Part shown: in pieces, positions 46,109-54,382 of the stretch | Layout of the letters: each line of letters begins with the position of its first letter | Position numbering within the stretch: position 1 is the first letter of the stretch | Source: Rhizobium croatiense | GTDB lineage: Bacteria > Pseudomonadota > Alphaproteobacteria > Rhizobiales > Rhizobiaceae | Assembly: GCF_019793465.1 (NCBI RefSeq) | Contig: NZ_JAILYJ010000007.1 | Coordinates: 186,001 to 250,000 of the forward strand | DNA length: 64,000 nucleotides | Direction of reading: 5' to 3' | Notes under the pieces: generated by a model | The model's database searches: none | What the model was told of the DNA's origin: nothing | Seen by the model: the letters and a program-made list of their open reading frames with translations, nothing else | Made by a program: the position numbers and the translations under genes

Positions 46109-46411
46109 CTAAAAAGCGGCGGCGCCCGAAGCCGCGATCAGGTCGCAGGAGAGGCGAAGGCCGATCCGGTCATGGCAGAGGTCGCCGGTGCGGGCGGCAA
46201 GCTCCAATTCGGCCGGCGCGTCGGCCCGCAGACGGACCACGCGCGTCGGAACGGCGGTCCACAGCGGGGGACGGCCGACGTCGATCGCGGAAATACCGGC
46301 TCTTTCGCCGCCCATGGCCGCGGAAGCGATCGCCATGCCACCTGTCGTCAAAGCAATTGAAAGCGCAATCTGCAGACCGATATCTGCGGCCTCGCGGGGA
46401 GAAACGAACAT
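46109..46411 (-). CDS. Hypothetical 100-residue protein
   Basis: A 100-residue protein with an N-terminal hydrophobic helix (IGLQIALSIALTTGGMAIASAAM, residues about 11-33), then a mixed region with WTAVPTRVVRLRADAPAELELAAR and two cysteines (LCHDRIGLRLSCDL). No family is recognised. GAGG lies 5 bases upstream of the ATG, supporting the start. The codon use matches its neighbours, so it is probably real. Confidence 0.5.
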   Translation of the reverse strand: MFVSPREAADIGLQIALSIALTTGGMAIASAAMGGERAGISAIDVGRPPLWTAVPTRVVRLRADAPAELELAARTGDLCHDRIGLRLSCDLIAASGAAAF

Positions 46412-46609
46412 AGTGGCCTCATGCTGCGGATTGGCGTTTCGTCATGCCCTAAGACAGGCAGTGGCAGCGATCCAGCGGCTTCGCCCGTTAAGGTTTGTGC
46501 GTAACCATGCAAGGCGAGCGTGCAGGTTTTTCGCAAATTTCGGAACAATGATTCCGTGACGCAGTTTCACCAGGGTCATCCAAGATGAAAATCAAAGGAG
46601 GATATCCTC

Positions 46610-46936
46610 ATGACCAAATCCCTTATCGCCGCTTCGCTGCTCGCGATCGGCATGGCATCGTCGGCCTTTGCCCAGACGAACCCCGATCCAATCGGGCCGA
46701 CGAATGGCGGCTCGACCGATCCGAGATCGGGTAACTATTCGTCGGATTACACCAACAGCGACAATGGCATGTATCCGGTGCAGGTCGCGCCGGTCGATCC
46801 GACCACGACGCAGAGCATCGGCCGGCCGCAAACGATGGAATGCCCCGGCATGCCGCAGCAGATGTCGGGCGTCGACACCCGTGGCGGTCAGAGCGGCGCT
46901 TCGATCAGCGAAGCCTGCCGCGAATACGACAACTGA
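46610..46936 (+). CDS. Small secreted hypothetical protein
   Basis: A 108-residue exported protein with a signal peptide (MTKSLIAASLLAIGMASSAFA, cleavage before QTNPDP). The mature part is rich in Pro, Gly, Ser, Thr and Asn, with two cysteines (MECPGMP and EACREYDN) that could pair. The motif IGPTNGGSTDPRSGN recalls other small rhizobial exported proteins; no function is known. AAAGGAGG lies about 8 bases before the ATG. It ends at a strong terminator. Confidence 0.75.
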   Translation: MTKSLIAASLLAIGMASSAFAQTNPDPIGPTNGGSTDPRSGNYSSDYTNSDNGMYPVQVAPVDPTTTQSIGRPQTMECPGMPQQMSGVDTRGGQSGASISEACREYDN

Positions 46937-46960
46937 GCAGGCCTTCGCCCGCTTTGAGAA

Positions 46961-46985
46961 AAGGCCGGTTCACGCCGGCCTTTTT
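46961..46985 (+). terminator. Terminator of the small secreted protein gene
   Basis: AAGGCCGG (46961-46968) and CCGGCCTT (46975-46982) form an 8-base-pair stem with a 6-base loop, running into five T residues, 25 bases past the stop. Confidence 0.9.
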
Positions 46986-47062
46986 CATGTCGCGGCGATA
47001 ACCAAAAGCCTCTCTCTTCGCATGAAGCTTCTTGATCCGACCATTCCGTAGATTCGCTGCAG

Positions 47063-47097
47063 CCTGAAAATCGATTCCGATTTTCGGGCCGATGCGC
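47063..47097. repeat. Short palindromic intergenic repeat
   Basis: GAAAATCG and CGATTTTC form a hairpin around ATTC, with CC(T) and GGG extending the arms, followed by CCGATGCG. I recognise this as a motif widespread between genes in Rhizobium; its function is unknown. Confidence 0.5.
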
Positions 47098-47191
47098 TAG
47101 CTTTCAAGGATAATGGCCGGAGGCCGCCCGAGCACTTCGTCATGGATGTATCGTCGTCCCTAACCGGCGAAAAAATGCTGGAGGAGGAGAG

Positions 47192-48451
47192 ATGAGCAAG
47201 GCGCAGGATTGGAATCTGCTGGCCCGCGATGCGGTAACGCTGACGGCCGACAACATATCCCGTCTGGTGAAGGGTCTGCCATTCAAGGCCAAGCTGGCGC
47301 TGCGCGGACTTCTGCGCATGCAGCACGGCTCGCTTGCCGTCACCCTGCCCGATGGCCGCAGGCTGCTGATCGAGGGCAAGCAGGCCGGGCCGAAGGCGGC
47401 CCTCAGCCTCCACAACTGGAACCTTGCCTACCGGGCGCTGACAAGCGGCACGATCGGGATCGCAGAGACTTATATGGACGGCGATTGGGACAGCCCCGAC
47501 ATCGCGGCCTTCCTCGAGCTCTTCCTCGTCAATGGCGAGGCGGCGCACAGCTACGCGCATGGCAAAAGCGGCGTCGGGCGCCTGGTCGAGCGTGTCCGCC
47601 ATTGGATGAACGCCAATACCAAAGCGGGCTCGAAGCGCAACATCGCCGCCCATTACGACCTCGGCAACGAATTCTACAGGGAATGGCTCGACCCGAGCAT
47701 GACCTACTCCTCCGCTCTCTATTCCACCGGCGCCAACGACCTGCAATCGGCGCAGAATGCCAAATACCGCGCGCTTGCCGAGGCGACCGGCATCAGGGCC
47801 GGGGATCACGTGCTTGAGATCGGCTGCGGCTGGGGCGGTTTTGCCGAATTCGCAGCCGGCGAGCTGAACTGCAAGGTCACCGGGCTGACGATCAGCCGGG
47901 AGCAGCTCGCCTATGCCGAAGCGCGCATCGAAAAGGCCGGGCTTGGCGATCGCGTCGAATTCCGGTTTCAGGATTACCGCGATGAAGCCGGGCTCTACGA
48001 CCGGATCGTCTCGATCGAGATGTTCGAGGCGGTCGGCGAGAAATATTGGCCGTCCTATTTCTCCAAGCTTCGGCAATGCTTGAAGCCGGGCGGCAAGGCC
48101 GGCCTGCAGATCATCACCATCCGGCCCGAAGCCTTCGACCAGTATCGCAGCAATCCCGACTTCATTCAGAAATACGTCTTTCCCGGCGGCATGCTGCCGA
48201 CGCGCAACCACCTGGCCGAGCTCGCCGGCAAGGTCGATTTGTCACTGGTCAGGGACTTCAGCTTCGGGCTCGATTACGCCCGTACGCTTGCCGAATGGCG
48301 CGAGCGCTTCCGGTCGGTCTGGGAACGCATCCGTCCGATGGGCTTCGACGAGCGTTTCAAGCGGCTCTGGGAATTCTATCTGTTCTATTGCGAAGCCGGC
48401 TTTCGGGCCGGCAATATCGATGTGCGCCAAGTGGTGTTCTCGCGCAGCTGA
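47192..48451 (+). CDS. cfa: Cyclopropane-fatty-acyl-phospholipid synthase
   Basis: A 419-residue SAM-dependent enzyme that adds a methylene group across cis double bonds of membrane phospholipid acyl chains. The SAM motif VLEIGCGWGGFAEFAAG is at residues about 206-222, followed by VTGLTISREQLAYA and MFEAVGEKYW, typical of the family. The N-terminal domain includes YMDGDWDSPDIAAFL. GGAGGAGGAGAG lies immediately upstream of the ATG. Cfa with the SDR and ChrR-like genes downstream matches operon groupings seen elsewhere, though here those two genes are on the opposite strand. Confidence 0.93.
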   Translation: MSKAQDWNLLARDAVTLTADNISRLVKGLPFKAKLALRGLLRMQHGSLAVTLPDGRRLLIEGKQAGPKAALSLHNWNLAYRALTSGTIGIAETYMDGDWDSPDIAAFLELFLVNGEAAHSYAHGKSGVGRLVERVRHWMNANTKAGSKRNIAAHYDLGNEFYREWLDPSMTYSSALYSTGANDLQSAQNAKYRALAEATGIRAGDHVLEIGCGWGGFAEFAAGELNCKVTGLTISREQLAYAEARIEKAGLGDRVEFRFQDYRDEAGLYDRIVSIEMFEAVGEKYWPSYFSKLRQCLKPGGKAGLQIITIRPEAFDQYRSNPDFIQKYVFPGGMLPTRNHLAELAGKVDLSLVRDFSFGLDYARTLAEWRERFRSVWERIRPMGFDERFKRLWEFYLFYCEAGFRAGNIDVRQVVFSRS

Positions 48452-49282
48452 TCATTCCGCCGGATGCGGTGTCGCCGGATGGCGACCTGCCGATGACGGT
48501 TCGCGCCAGCCGGTCAAGCGGTTCACCAGCGGGAAATAAGCGCCGTAGGGTAGCAGACGCGCAAGCTTCAGCATCGTGGTGAAGCGCCCGGGGAAAGTGA
48601 TCTCGAACGCCTGCGATTTCAGTCCGGCTGCGATCTGCCGGGCAGCCTCCTCGGGCGACACCAGCGCCGTCATCGGCAAGGCGCTCTTGCCTGTCGCGGG
48701 GGTATCGATGAAGCCCGGGCTGACGAGCTGGATGCGGATGCCCATCTTGTCGAGATCGAATTTCAGGCTTTCGGCCATGTTGATCAGCGCCGCCTTGGTG
48801 GCGCCATAGGCAGCGCCCATCGGCAGGCCGCCATAGCCGGTAACGGAGGAGACGATGGCGATCTGCCCCTGCCCTTTCGCCTTCATATGGCGGATCGCCG
48901 GCAAGAGACAGTTGACGACGCCGGAAAGATTGACGGCGAAGCTCTTTTCGAAATCGGCGCGGTGCAGGTCCTCGGCATGAACAGGCAGATAGATGCCGGC
49001 GTTGAGAATCGCCATGGCGAGCGTGCCGTGCTCGTATTCGATGGAGGCCATGACATGTTCCATGTCCTCGGCATCGGTGACATCGCCGTCGAGAACGACG
49101 ATGCTGCCGTCAAGGCCGCTGGCCTCGGTCTGCAGTTCGACCAATTTTTCATGGCTTCTGGCGGTGACGGCGACCTTGTATCCCTCGCCGGCGAGCTTCA
49201 GCGCAAGCGCCCGGCCGACGCCGGAACTCGCGCCCGATATCCAGACGATTCCATGTTCGGGACGGGCGATGAAATCACGCAT
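48452..49282 (-). CDS. Short-chain dehydrogenase/reductase
   Basis: A 276-residue classical SDR. The nucleotide-binding motif ISGASSGVGRALALKL is at about residues 15-30, NAGIYLP near 91, the catalytic Ser in IVSSVTGYGG, and YGATK near 159. The C-terminal stretch (residues about 220-276) carries FPGRFTTMLKLARLLP, a membrane-associated end common to SDRs that travel with cfa genes. I chose the ATG at 49282, with GGAGG 8 bases upstream. It converges on cfa, the stop codons meeting at 48451/48452. Confidence 0.87.
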   Translation of the reverse strand: MRDFIARPEHGIVWISGASSGVGRALALKLAGEGYKVAVTARSHEKLVELQTEASGLDGSIVVLDGDVTDAEDMEHVMASIEYEHGTLAMAILNAGIYLPVHAEDLHRADFEKSFAVNLSGVVNCLLPAIRHMKAKGQGQIAIVSSVTGYGGLPMGAAYGATKAALINMAESLKFDLDKMGIRIQLVSPGFIDTPATGKSALPMTALVSPEEAARQIAAGLKSQAFEITFPGRFTTMLKLARLLPYGAYFPLVNRLTGWREPSSAGRHPATPHPAE

Positions 49283-49381
49283 GACATGTTCCTCCGGCTC
49301 AGCCTGACCAGCACGAAAACAGGTCCGGAAGTTCACATCTCCTCCCGGATTTATGGCTCTATCACACCATTGTGGCTGCTT

Positions 49382-50041
49382 TCAGCCGATCAGGTCCCCG
49401 ATCATCTGACGAAGGGATCCGACGAGCTTGATCGGCCCGTCGGAAACGGCAAAGGCGATGCAGGGCCTGTCCTTTTCGGCGACCGGCCGATGCTCGACCG
49501 TCTCGTCGGCAATGGAGATGTCGCCGGCACCGAAACGGCCGCGTTCATCGTTGAACGCGCCGTCGAGGATCAGGATCAGTTCCATGCCTTTATGGCTATG
49601 GGCCGGTAAGGCCCGGCCCGGACGGATCCACATCAGGCTGACCTCGCAGCCCTCCATACCGAACGAATATTCCTTGAAGCCGGGCAAGCGCCTGCGCCAG
49701 GGCACGTCCTCGGCTTCGAAGCCGAGGAGATCGCGCAAAGCCTGCGGAAACAGCGCCCTTTCTGGCCTCGTGGAAACATGAGATTCGGAGGCAGGAGGGG
49801 CAGAGGCAAAGATCGCAGCAAGCCGCAGGTCGCGATCGGCAATGGCGGCTTCCGGTGTGCTTTCCAGGGCTTCCCCGGCCAAAAGCTCGAGGCTTCTCAC
49901 CAGGCTTCGATTATCTGGCTTCATTTGCAGATGTGATCGTACGAGCACCCGCGCCGGCTCGGGCAAAGAACCGGCGACGTAATGGGCCATCAATGCGTCG
50001 ATCGTATCGATCTGCTCGTGAACCATGTCGGTTTTGGTCAC
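49382..50041 (-). CDS. ChrR-like cupin anti-sigma factor homologue with degraded zinc site
   Basis: A 219-residue protein of ChrR type: an N-terminal anti-sigma domain (IDALMAHYVAGSLPEPARVL, residues about 14-33) and a C-terminal cupin (residues about 115-215) with ALPAHSHKGMELILILDG and a later His in TVEHRPV. In Rhodobacter ChrR the anti-sigma domain binds zinc through two His and a CxxC pair after SHLxLC. Here that place reads SHLQMKPDN, so both cysteines are gone, while the cupin His/Glu ligands remain. No sigma factor gene is adjacent. The start is a GTG at 50041; an ATG at 50026 is possible. Confidence 0.75.
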   Translation of the reverse strand: MTKTDMVHEQIDTIDALMAHYVAGSLPEPARVLVRSHLQMKPDNRSLVRSLELLAGEALESTPEAAIADRDLRLAAIFASAPPASESHVSTRPERALFPQALRDLLGFEAEDVPWRRRLPGFKEYSFGMEGCEVSLMWIRPGRALPAHSHKGMELILILDGAFNDERGRFGAGDISIADETVEHRPVAEKDRPCIAFAVSDGPIKLVGSLRQMIGDLIG

Positions 50042-50264
50042 GCCCTGTTGCTACGCTCCGTTTCGTTTTGTCGTCATCCGTACGGGTAAAGTCAATCTTC
50101 GGATCACCACGCAACCGCCGGATGGCGGGCGATGCGCCTTTTCGGGCAGGGAAAGCGAAATTTTGTCGTGGCCGACAGAGGCATGGAATAGCATTTCTTG
50201 CCAACACAGCCTTGTGAAGGGAAAAGACCGTTCTTAAAGTAAGAGTTCGAAAGAGGCAGATTCC

Positions 50265-51302
50265 ATGACCTTGCACCCCTCCGTCCTCGAAGCCATCGGC
50301 AATACGCCCCTGATCAAACTCAAGGGCGCCTCGGCGGCAACCGGCTGCACCATTCTCGGCAAGGCGGAGTTCCTGAACCCCGGCCAGTCGGTCAAGGACC
50401 GTGCCGCGCTCTACATCATCCGCGACGCCGAACGGAAGGGGCTGCTCCGGCCCGGCGGCGTCATCGTCGAAGGCACGGCCGGCAATACCGGCATCGGGCT
50501 AACGCTGGTCGCCAAGGCGCTCGGCTACCGAACCGTGATCGTCATCCCGGAAACGCAGAGCCAGGAAAAGAAGGACGCGCTGAAACTGCTCGGCGCCGAA
50601 CTCGTCGAAGTGCCCGCCGTTCCCTACAAGAACCCGAACAACTATGTGAAGGTGTCCGGGCGGCTCGCCGAGCAGATGGCAAAGAGCGAGCCGAACGGGG
50701 CGATCTGGGCGAACCAGTTCGACAACGTCGCCAACCGGCAGGCGCATGTCGAAACGACCGCGCCGGAAATCTGGAACGACACCGACGGCAAGATCGACGG
50801 CTTTATTTGCTCCGTCGGTTCCGGCGGCACGCTGGCAGGTGTCGCTGCCGGCCTCAAAGCTTTCAAGGCCGACGTCAAGATCGGCATCGCCGATCCCGAT
50901 GGTGCCGCTCTCTATGAATTCTACCAGAACGGCACGCTGAAATCCGAAGGTTCATCGATCACCGAGGGCATCGGCCAGGGCCGCATCACCGCCAACCTCG
51001 AGGGCTTCACGCCGGACTTTTCCTATCGGATCTCCGATGCCGAAGCCCTTCCCTATCTTTTCGATCTCGTCGAAAACGAGGGCCTGTGCCTCGGCGGCTC
51101 GACGGCGATCAACATTGCCGGCGCCGTCAATCTCGCCCGGGATCTCGGGCCCGGTCACACGGTGGTGACAATCCTCTGCGACTACGGCAACCGCTATCAG
51201 TCGAAGCTCTTCAATCCGGATTTCCTGAGGTCGAAGGGACTGCCCGTTCCGGGCTGGATGGCTAGGTCGTCCGACATACACGTTCCCTATGAACCCGTGT
51301 GA
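50265..51302 (+). CDS. cysK: Cysteine synthase
   Basis: A 345-residue PLP-dependent beta-family enzyme that makes cysteine from O-acetylserine and sulfide. The PLP lysine is in NPGQSVKDRAALYI (about residue 45), the substrate loop in EGTAGNTGIGLTLVAKALG, and the phosphate-binding glycines in CSVGSGGTLAGVAAGL. The protein is longer than E. coli CysK (323) and shares a C-terminal extension with rhizobial homologues. It overlaps or abuts alaX, followed by sseA and a GNAT gene, making a sulfur-amino-acid cluster. Confidence 0.92.
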   Translation: MTLHPSVLEAIGNTPLIKLKGASAATGCTILGKAEFLNPGQSVKDRAALYIIRDAERKGLLRPGGVIVEGTAGNTGIGLTLVAKALGYRTVIVIPETQSQEKKDALKLLGAELVEVPAVPYKNPNNYVKVSGRLAEQMAKSEPNGAIWANQFDNVANRQAHVETTAPEIWNDTDGKIDGFICSVGSGGTLAGVAAGLKAFKADVKIGIADPDGAALYEFYQNGTLKSEGSSITEGIGQGRITANLEGFTPDFSYRISDAEALPYLFDLVENEGLCLGGSTAINIAGAVNLARDLGPGHTVVTILCDYGNRYQSKLFNPDFLRSKGLPVPGWMARSSDIHVPYEPV

Positions 51303-51307
51303 GACCC

Positions 51308-52045
51308 ATGCCCGTCAATGCCCTCTACCGTGACGACTTCTATCTCTCGACATGCGAGGCGGTCGTCACCGCCGTTCACGACGACGGGGGCATCGAACTC
51401 GACCAGACCTGCTTCTATGCGGCATCGGGCGGCCAGCCCGGTGACACCGGTCAGCTTGAACGGGCCGACGGCAGCAAGATCGCGCTCGGCCAGACGAAAC
51501 ATGGCGCGAGCAAGGATATCATCATCCATGTGCCGCTCGACAATGCGCCACAGCCTGAGATCGGCGAGACGCTGGTGCTGCATGTCGATTGGCCGCGCCG
51601 CTACAGGCTGATGCGCATGCACACGGCTTGCCACCTGCTTTCCGTCGTCTGCTCCTATCCGATCACCGGGGCCGCGGTCGGCGAGGAGGAAAGCCGCATC
51701 GACTTCGACATGAGCGAGACGATCGACAAGGACGAGGTCACCGCCAGGCTGATGGAACTGGTCGGCCAGAACCATCCGGTCTACCTGCAATGGATCACCG
51801 ACGACGAGCTTGCGGCCAATCCCGATATCGTCAAATCGAAGAACGTGCGCCCGCCGATCGGCCTCGGTCGTGTCAGCCTCGTCTGCATCGGCGAAAACTC
51901 CTCGATTGACAGCCAGCCCTGCGGCGGCACACATGTCTCGGAGACGCAGGAAGTCGGTCAGATCCATATCGCCAAGATCGAAAAGAAGGGCAAGGAGAAC
52001 CGGCGCTTCCGCATCCGCTTCGGTGCGCCCGGCGAAGAAGCCTGA
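51308..52045 (+). CDS. alaX: Alanyl-tRNA editing protein (AlaX)
   Basis: A 245-residue free-standing editing domain related to the second additional domain of AlaRS; it deacylates Ser-tRNA(Ala) or Gly-tRNA(Ala). The zinc-binding HxxxH is in MRMHTACHLLS and the Cys-His pair is in QPCGGTHVSE. The N-terminal beta-barrel has FYAASGGQPGDTG, typical of the family. I chose the ATG at 51308, 5 bases after the cysK stop; a GTG at 51299 overlaps that stop and is possible. Confidence 0.9.
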   Translation: MPVNALYRDDFYLSTCEAVVTAVHDDGGIELDQTCFYAASGGQPGDTGQLERADGSKIALGQTKHGASKDIIIHVPLDNAPQPEIGETLVLHVDWPRRYRLMRMHTACHLLSVVCSYPITGAAVGEEESRIDFDMSETIDKDEVTARLMELVGQNHPVYLQWITDDELAANPDIVKSKNVRPPIGLGRVSLVCIGENSSIDSQPCGGTHVSETQEVGQIHIAKIEKKGKENRRFRIRFGAPGEEA

Positions 52046-52059
52046 CAAGGGAGATCCAA

Positions 52060-52929
52060 ATGACTGAGAGCAAGAGCCGTTTCGTCGTCTCCGCCGACTG
52101 GCTGCAGGCCGAGCTCGGCAAACTGGATCTGCGTGTGCTGGACGCCTCCTTCTATCTGCCGGCGCAGAAACGCGATGCCGATGCCGAATATGCGGCCGGC
52201 CATATTCCCGGCGCCATCCGTTTCGACCAGGACAAGATCGCCGACCATTCGACGTCGCTGCCGCACACGATCCCCTCGCCCGATTATTTCGCCACTGAGG
52301 CCGGCCGGCTCGGCATCAACGAGAACGATCGCATCGTCGTCTATGACGGCATCGGCGTGTTCGCCTCGCCGCGCGTCTGGTGGCTGTTCCGGGTGATGGG
52401 GGCGAAGAACGTTTTTGTGCTCGACGGCGGTCTCGATGGCTGGAAGGCCGAGGGTCGTCCGCTTGAAACCACGGTGCCCGGCCATGCGCCGGCGGCCTTC
52501 ACGCCGAACTTCGATGCGAGCCGCGTGGTGAGGCTCGATGCCATGCGCGACATCGTCTCGAGCGGCGCGATGCAGATCGCCGATGCCCGCAGCGCCGGCC
52601 GCTTCGCCGCCACCGAGCCTGAGCCGCGGGCCGGCATGCGCGCCGGCCATATGCCCGGCGCCCGCAGCCTGCCATCCGGCGTCTTTGCCAACCAGGGCCG
52701 GTTCAAATCATTGCCAGAACTCCGCCAGACGATCGAGGAGGCAGGCATCGATCTTTCGAAGCCGGTCGTCACCTCCTGCGGCTCGGGAATCACGGCGGCC
52801 ATCATCACGCTGGCGCTGGAATCGCTCGGTCATCACGACAACAAGCTGTATGACGGTTCATGGAGCGAATGGGGCAGCCGTGACGATACGCCCGTTGTCA
52901 CCGGTCCGCCAACACCGGTCAAAGCCTGA
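52060..52929 (+). CDS. sseA: 3-mercaptopyruvate sulfurtransferase
   Basis: A 289-residue tandem rhodanese protein. The N-terminal rhodanese domain (residues 10-135) contains VLDASFYLPAQ and IPGAIRFDQDKIADHST; the C-terminal one bears the active-site loop CGSGITAAI, where Cys is the sulfane acceptor. The CGSG[VI]T signature marks 3-mercaptopyruvate rather than thiosulfate as substrate. GGGAG lies about 5 bases before the ATG. Its place between alaX and a GNAT gene, downstream of cysK, fits cysteine catabolism. Confidence 0.93.
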   Translation: MTESKSRFVVSADWLQAELGKLDLRVLDASFYLPAQKRDADAEYAAGHIPGAIRFDQDKIADHSTSLPHTIPSPDYFATEAGRLGINENDRIVVYDGIGVFASPRVWWLFRVMGAKNVFVLDGGLDGWKAEGRPLETTVPGHAPAAFTPNFDASRVVRLDAMRDIVSSGAMQIADARSAGRFAATEPEPRAGMRAGHMPGARSLPSGVFANQGRFKSLPELRQTIEEAGIDLSKPVVTSCGSGITAAIITLALESLGHHDNKLYDGSWSEWGSRDDTPVVTGPPTPVKA

Positions 52930-52934
52930 CCGCC

Positions 52935-53495
52935 ATGGGGAAAACACCCGCTTCGCTGAAAGCTCACATCACCCGTCTCGAAATGACGGCGGCGCCGAAA
53001 ACCAGCATGCCGGTGCCGGTCAATATCCAGACGGCGATCATGCGTGCGCCCGGCATACCGCTGCCCTTCTACCGCTATCTCTACCGGCAGGTGGGCGCGC
53101 GCTGGCAATGGGTGGACCGGTTGCGCATGAGCGACGAGCAGCTTACCCAGACGCTGAACGACAAGCGCAACAATATCAGCGTCCTCTATGTGAACGGCGC
53201 CCCTGCCGGCTTCTATGAATATTTCTGCGAGGACGAGGATACGATCGAACTCTGCCATTTCGGCCTGATCGAACATGCGCTCGGCCTCGGCATCGGCAAA
53301 TGGTTCCTGCTGCAGGCGCTCTATGCCATCTGGTCGCTCAATCCGAAGCGGGTCACCACCACCACCAACAATCTCGACCATCCGCGGGCGCTGCAGCTCT
53401 ACCAGATGTACGGCTTCTCCCCGGTCTCGACCGGCACCGGCATCGTCCGGCCGCTGAGCGACAAGGAACTACTGGAGATCGCGCGGAAAGGCTGA
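52935..53495 (+). CDS. GNAT family N-acetyltransferase
   Basis: A 186-residue acetyltransferase. The acetyl-CoA-binding loop is in GLGIGKWFLLQALYAIW (about residues 116-132), preceded by the beta-strands NISVLYVNGAPAGFYEYF and TIELCHFGLIE. The C-terminal YQMYGFSPVSTGTG matches the GNAT core end. Substrate unknown. It starts 5 bases after sseA, so it is the last gene of the cysK-alaX-sseA unit. Confidence 0.85.
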   Translation: MGKTPASLKAHITRLEMTAAPKTSMPVPVNIQTAIMRAPGIPLPFYRYLYRQVGARWQWVDRLRMSDEQLTQTLNDKRNNISVLYVNGAPAGFYEYFCEDEDTIELCHFGLIEHALGLGIGKWFLLQALYAIWSLNPKRVTTTTNNLDHPRALQLYQMYGFSPVSTGTGIVRPLSDKELLEIARKG

Positions 53496-53568
53496 GGGGT
53501 TGGTTTGCTTTTCCGGTGCATGTGCCTGTCAACCATCTCAGGTACACAGCTATGCGGTGAAATGCCCG

Positions 53569-53717
53569 CCTCTCCTCCTCATTCCTGTGCCTGTCACAGG
53601 AATCCAGCCACGGCGCGTCTGCGCGGTGAATGAAGCAATATCTCAAGGAAGAGTCTATGCGCCCAAGGACTTGCTTCACTCATTCCTGTGACAGGCACAG
53701 GAATGAGTGAGGAGAGG
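53569..53717. repeat. 150-bp palindromic element with 35-bp terminal inverted repeats
   Basis: The left arm (53569-53602, starting CCTCTCCTC and ending CACAGGAAT) is repeated inverted at 53682-53717 with one extra base. Each arm itself contains the palindrome ATTCCTGTG-CCTGT-CACAGGAAT. About 80 bases separate them. This fits a REP/MITE-like non-coding element; no protein is encoded. It fills most of the 360-base gap between the GNAT and DUF1203 genes. Confidence 0.8.
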
Positions 53718-53856
53718 TGGAATTTCCCTCAAACGTTGATGAACTAGCATGCCTGGCGTGCCGCGGTGATCTCGACAGGCAACAGCATGCGCAAGAATCG
53801 GGTGGCTTGCGCGCTCGTTCGGGCGCATTTCATGGCAATTACAAAGGAGATCTGCC

Positions 53857-54366
53857 ATGACCGCCATTCGTTTTGCCGCCATGCCGACTACCGATGCTAG
53901 AGCCCTCTGGAGCGGCGGCCGCGATGCCTATGACAGGCTGCCCGAGACAATGGTTTCCGATGGCCCGGGTCATCCCTGCCGCCATTGCCTGAGGAATATC
54001 GACGAAGGCGAGGAATTGCTGGTCTTCGCCTACCGGCCCTTTCCGGAGCTGCAGCCCTATGCCGAAACCGGGCCGATTTTCCTGCACAAGCAGCCTTGCC
54101 CACGTTATGCCGCCGAGGAAATCCTACCGCCGGTGCTGACGACCAGCCGTGACTTCATCGTGCGCGGCTACGGCGAAAACAACCGCATCGTCTACGGCAC
54201 CGGCGCGGTGACCGATACCCCCGATATTCCGGCCTATGCGCAGACATTGCTGGCGCGGCCCGAAATTGCCTACGTGCATGTGCGCTCGGCCCGCAACAAC
54301 TGCTTTCAATGCCGGATCGACAAGGTAAAGGCGCCGGCCCTTGTGGAGACCGGCGCCCTCGCCTAA
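53857..54366 (+). CDS. DUF1203 family protein
   Basis: A 169-residue protein with the DUF1203 pattern: ALWSGGRDAYDRLPETMVSD, GPGHPCRHCLRNIDEGEEL, FAYRPFPELQPYAETGPIFLH and a C-terminal HVRSARNNCFQCRID. The conserved CxxC pairs may bind metal. Function is unknown. AAAGGAG lies about 9 bases before the ATG. It stands alone between the palindromic repeat and the convergent alanine dehydrogenase gene. Confidence 0.9.
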   Translation: MTAIRFAAMPTTDARALWSGGRDAYDRLPETMVSDGPGHPCRHCLRNIDEGEELLVFAYRPFPELQPYAETGPIFLHKQPCPRYAAEEILPPVLTTSRDFIVRGYGENNRIVYGTGAVTDTPDIPAYAQTLLARPEIAYVHVRSARNNCFQCRIDKVKAPALVETGALA

Positions 54367-54382
54367 ACCTGGGTCAGATAAC

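Noticed and set aside
47020..47060. RpoE-type (TGATCC) promoter ahead of cfa, matching the ChrR-like gene
   Set aside because: A TGATCC occurs at 47034 but no matching -10 sequence lies at the required distance.
53500..53691. 63-codon open frame within the palindromic repeat
   Set aside because: It reads straight through the inverted repeats and has no ribosome-binding site.
53569..53717. CRISPR array
   Set aside because: Only two repeat units, inverted relative to each other, with no regular spacers and no cas genes in the window.
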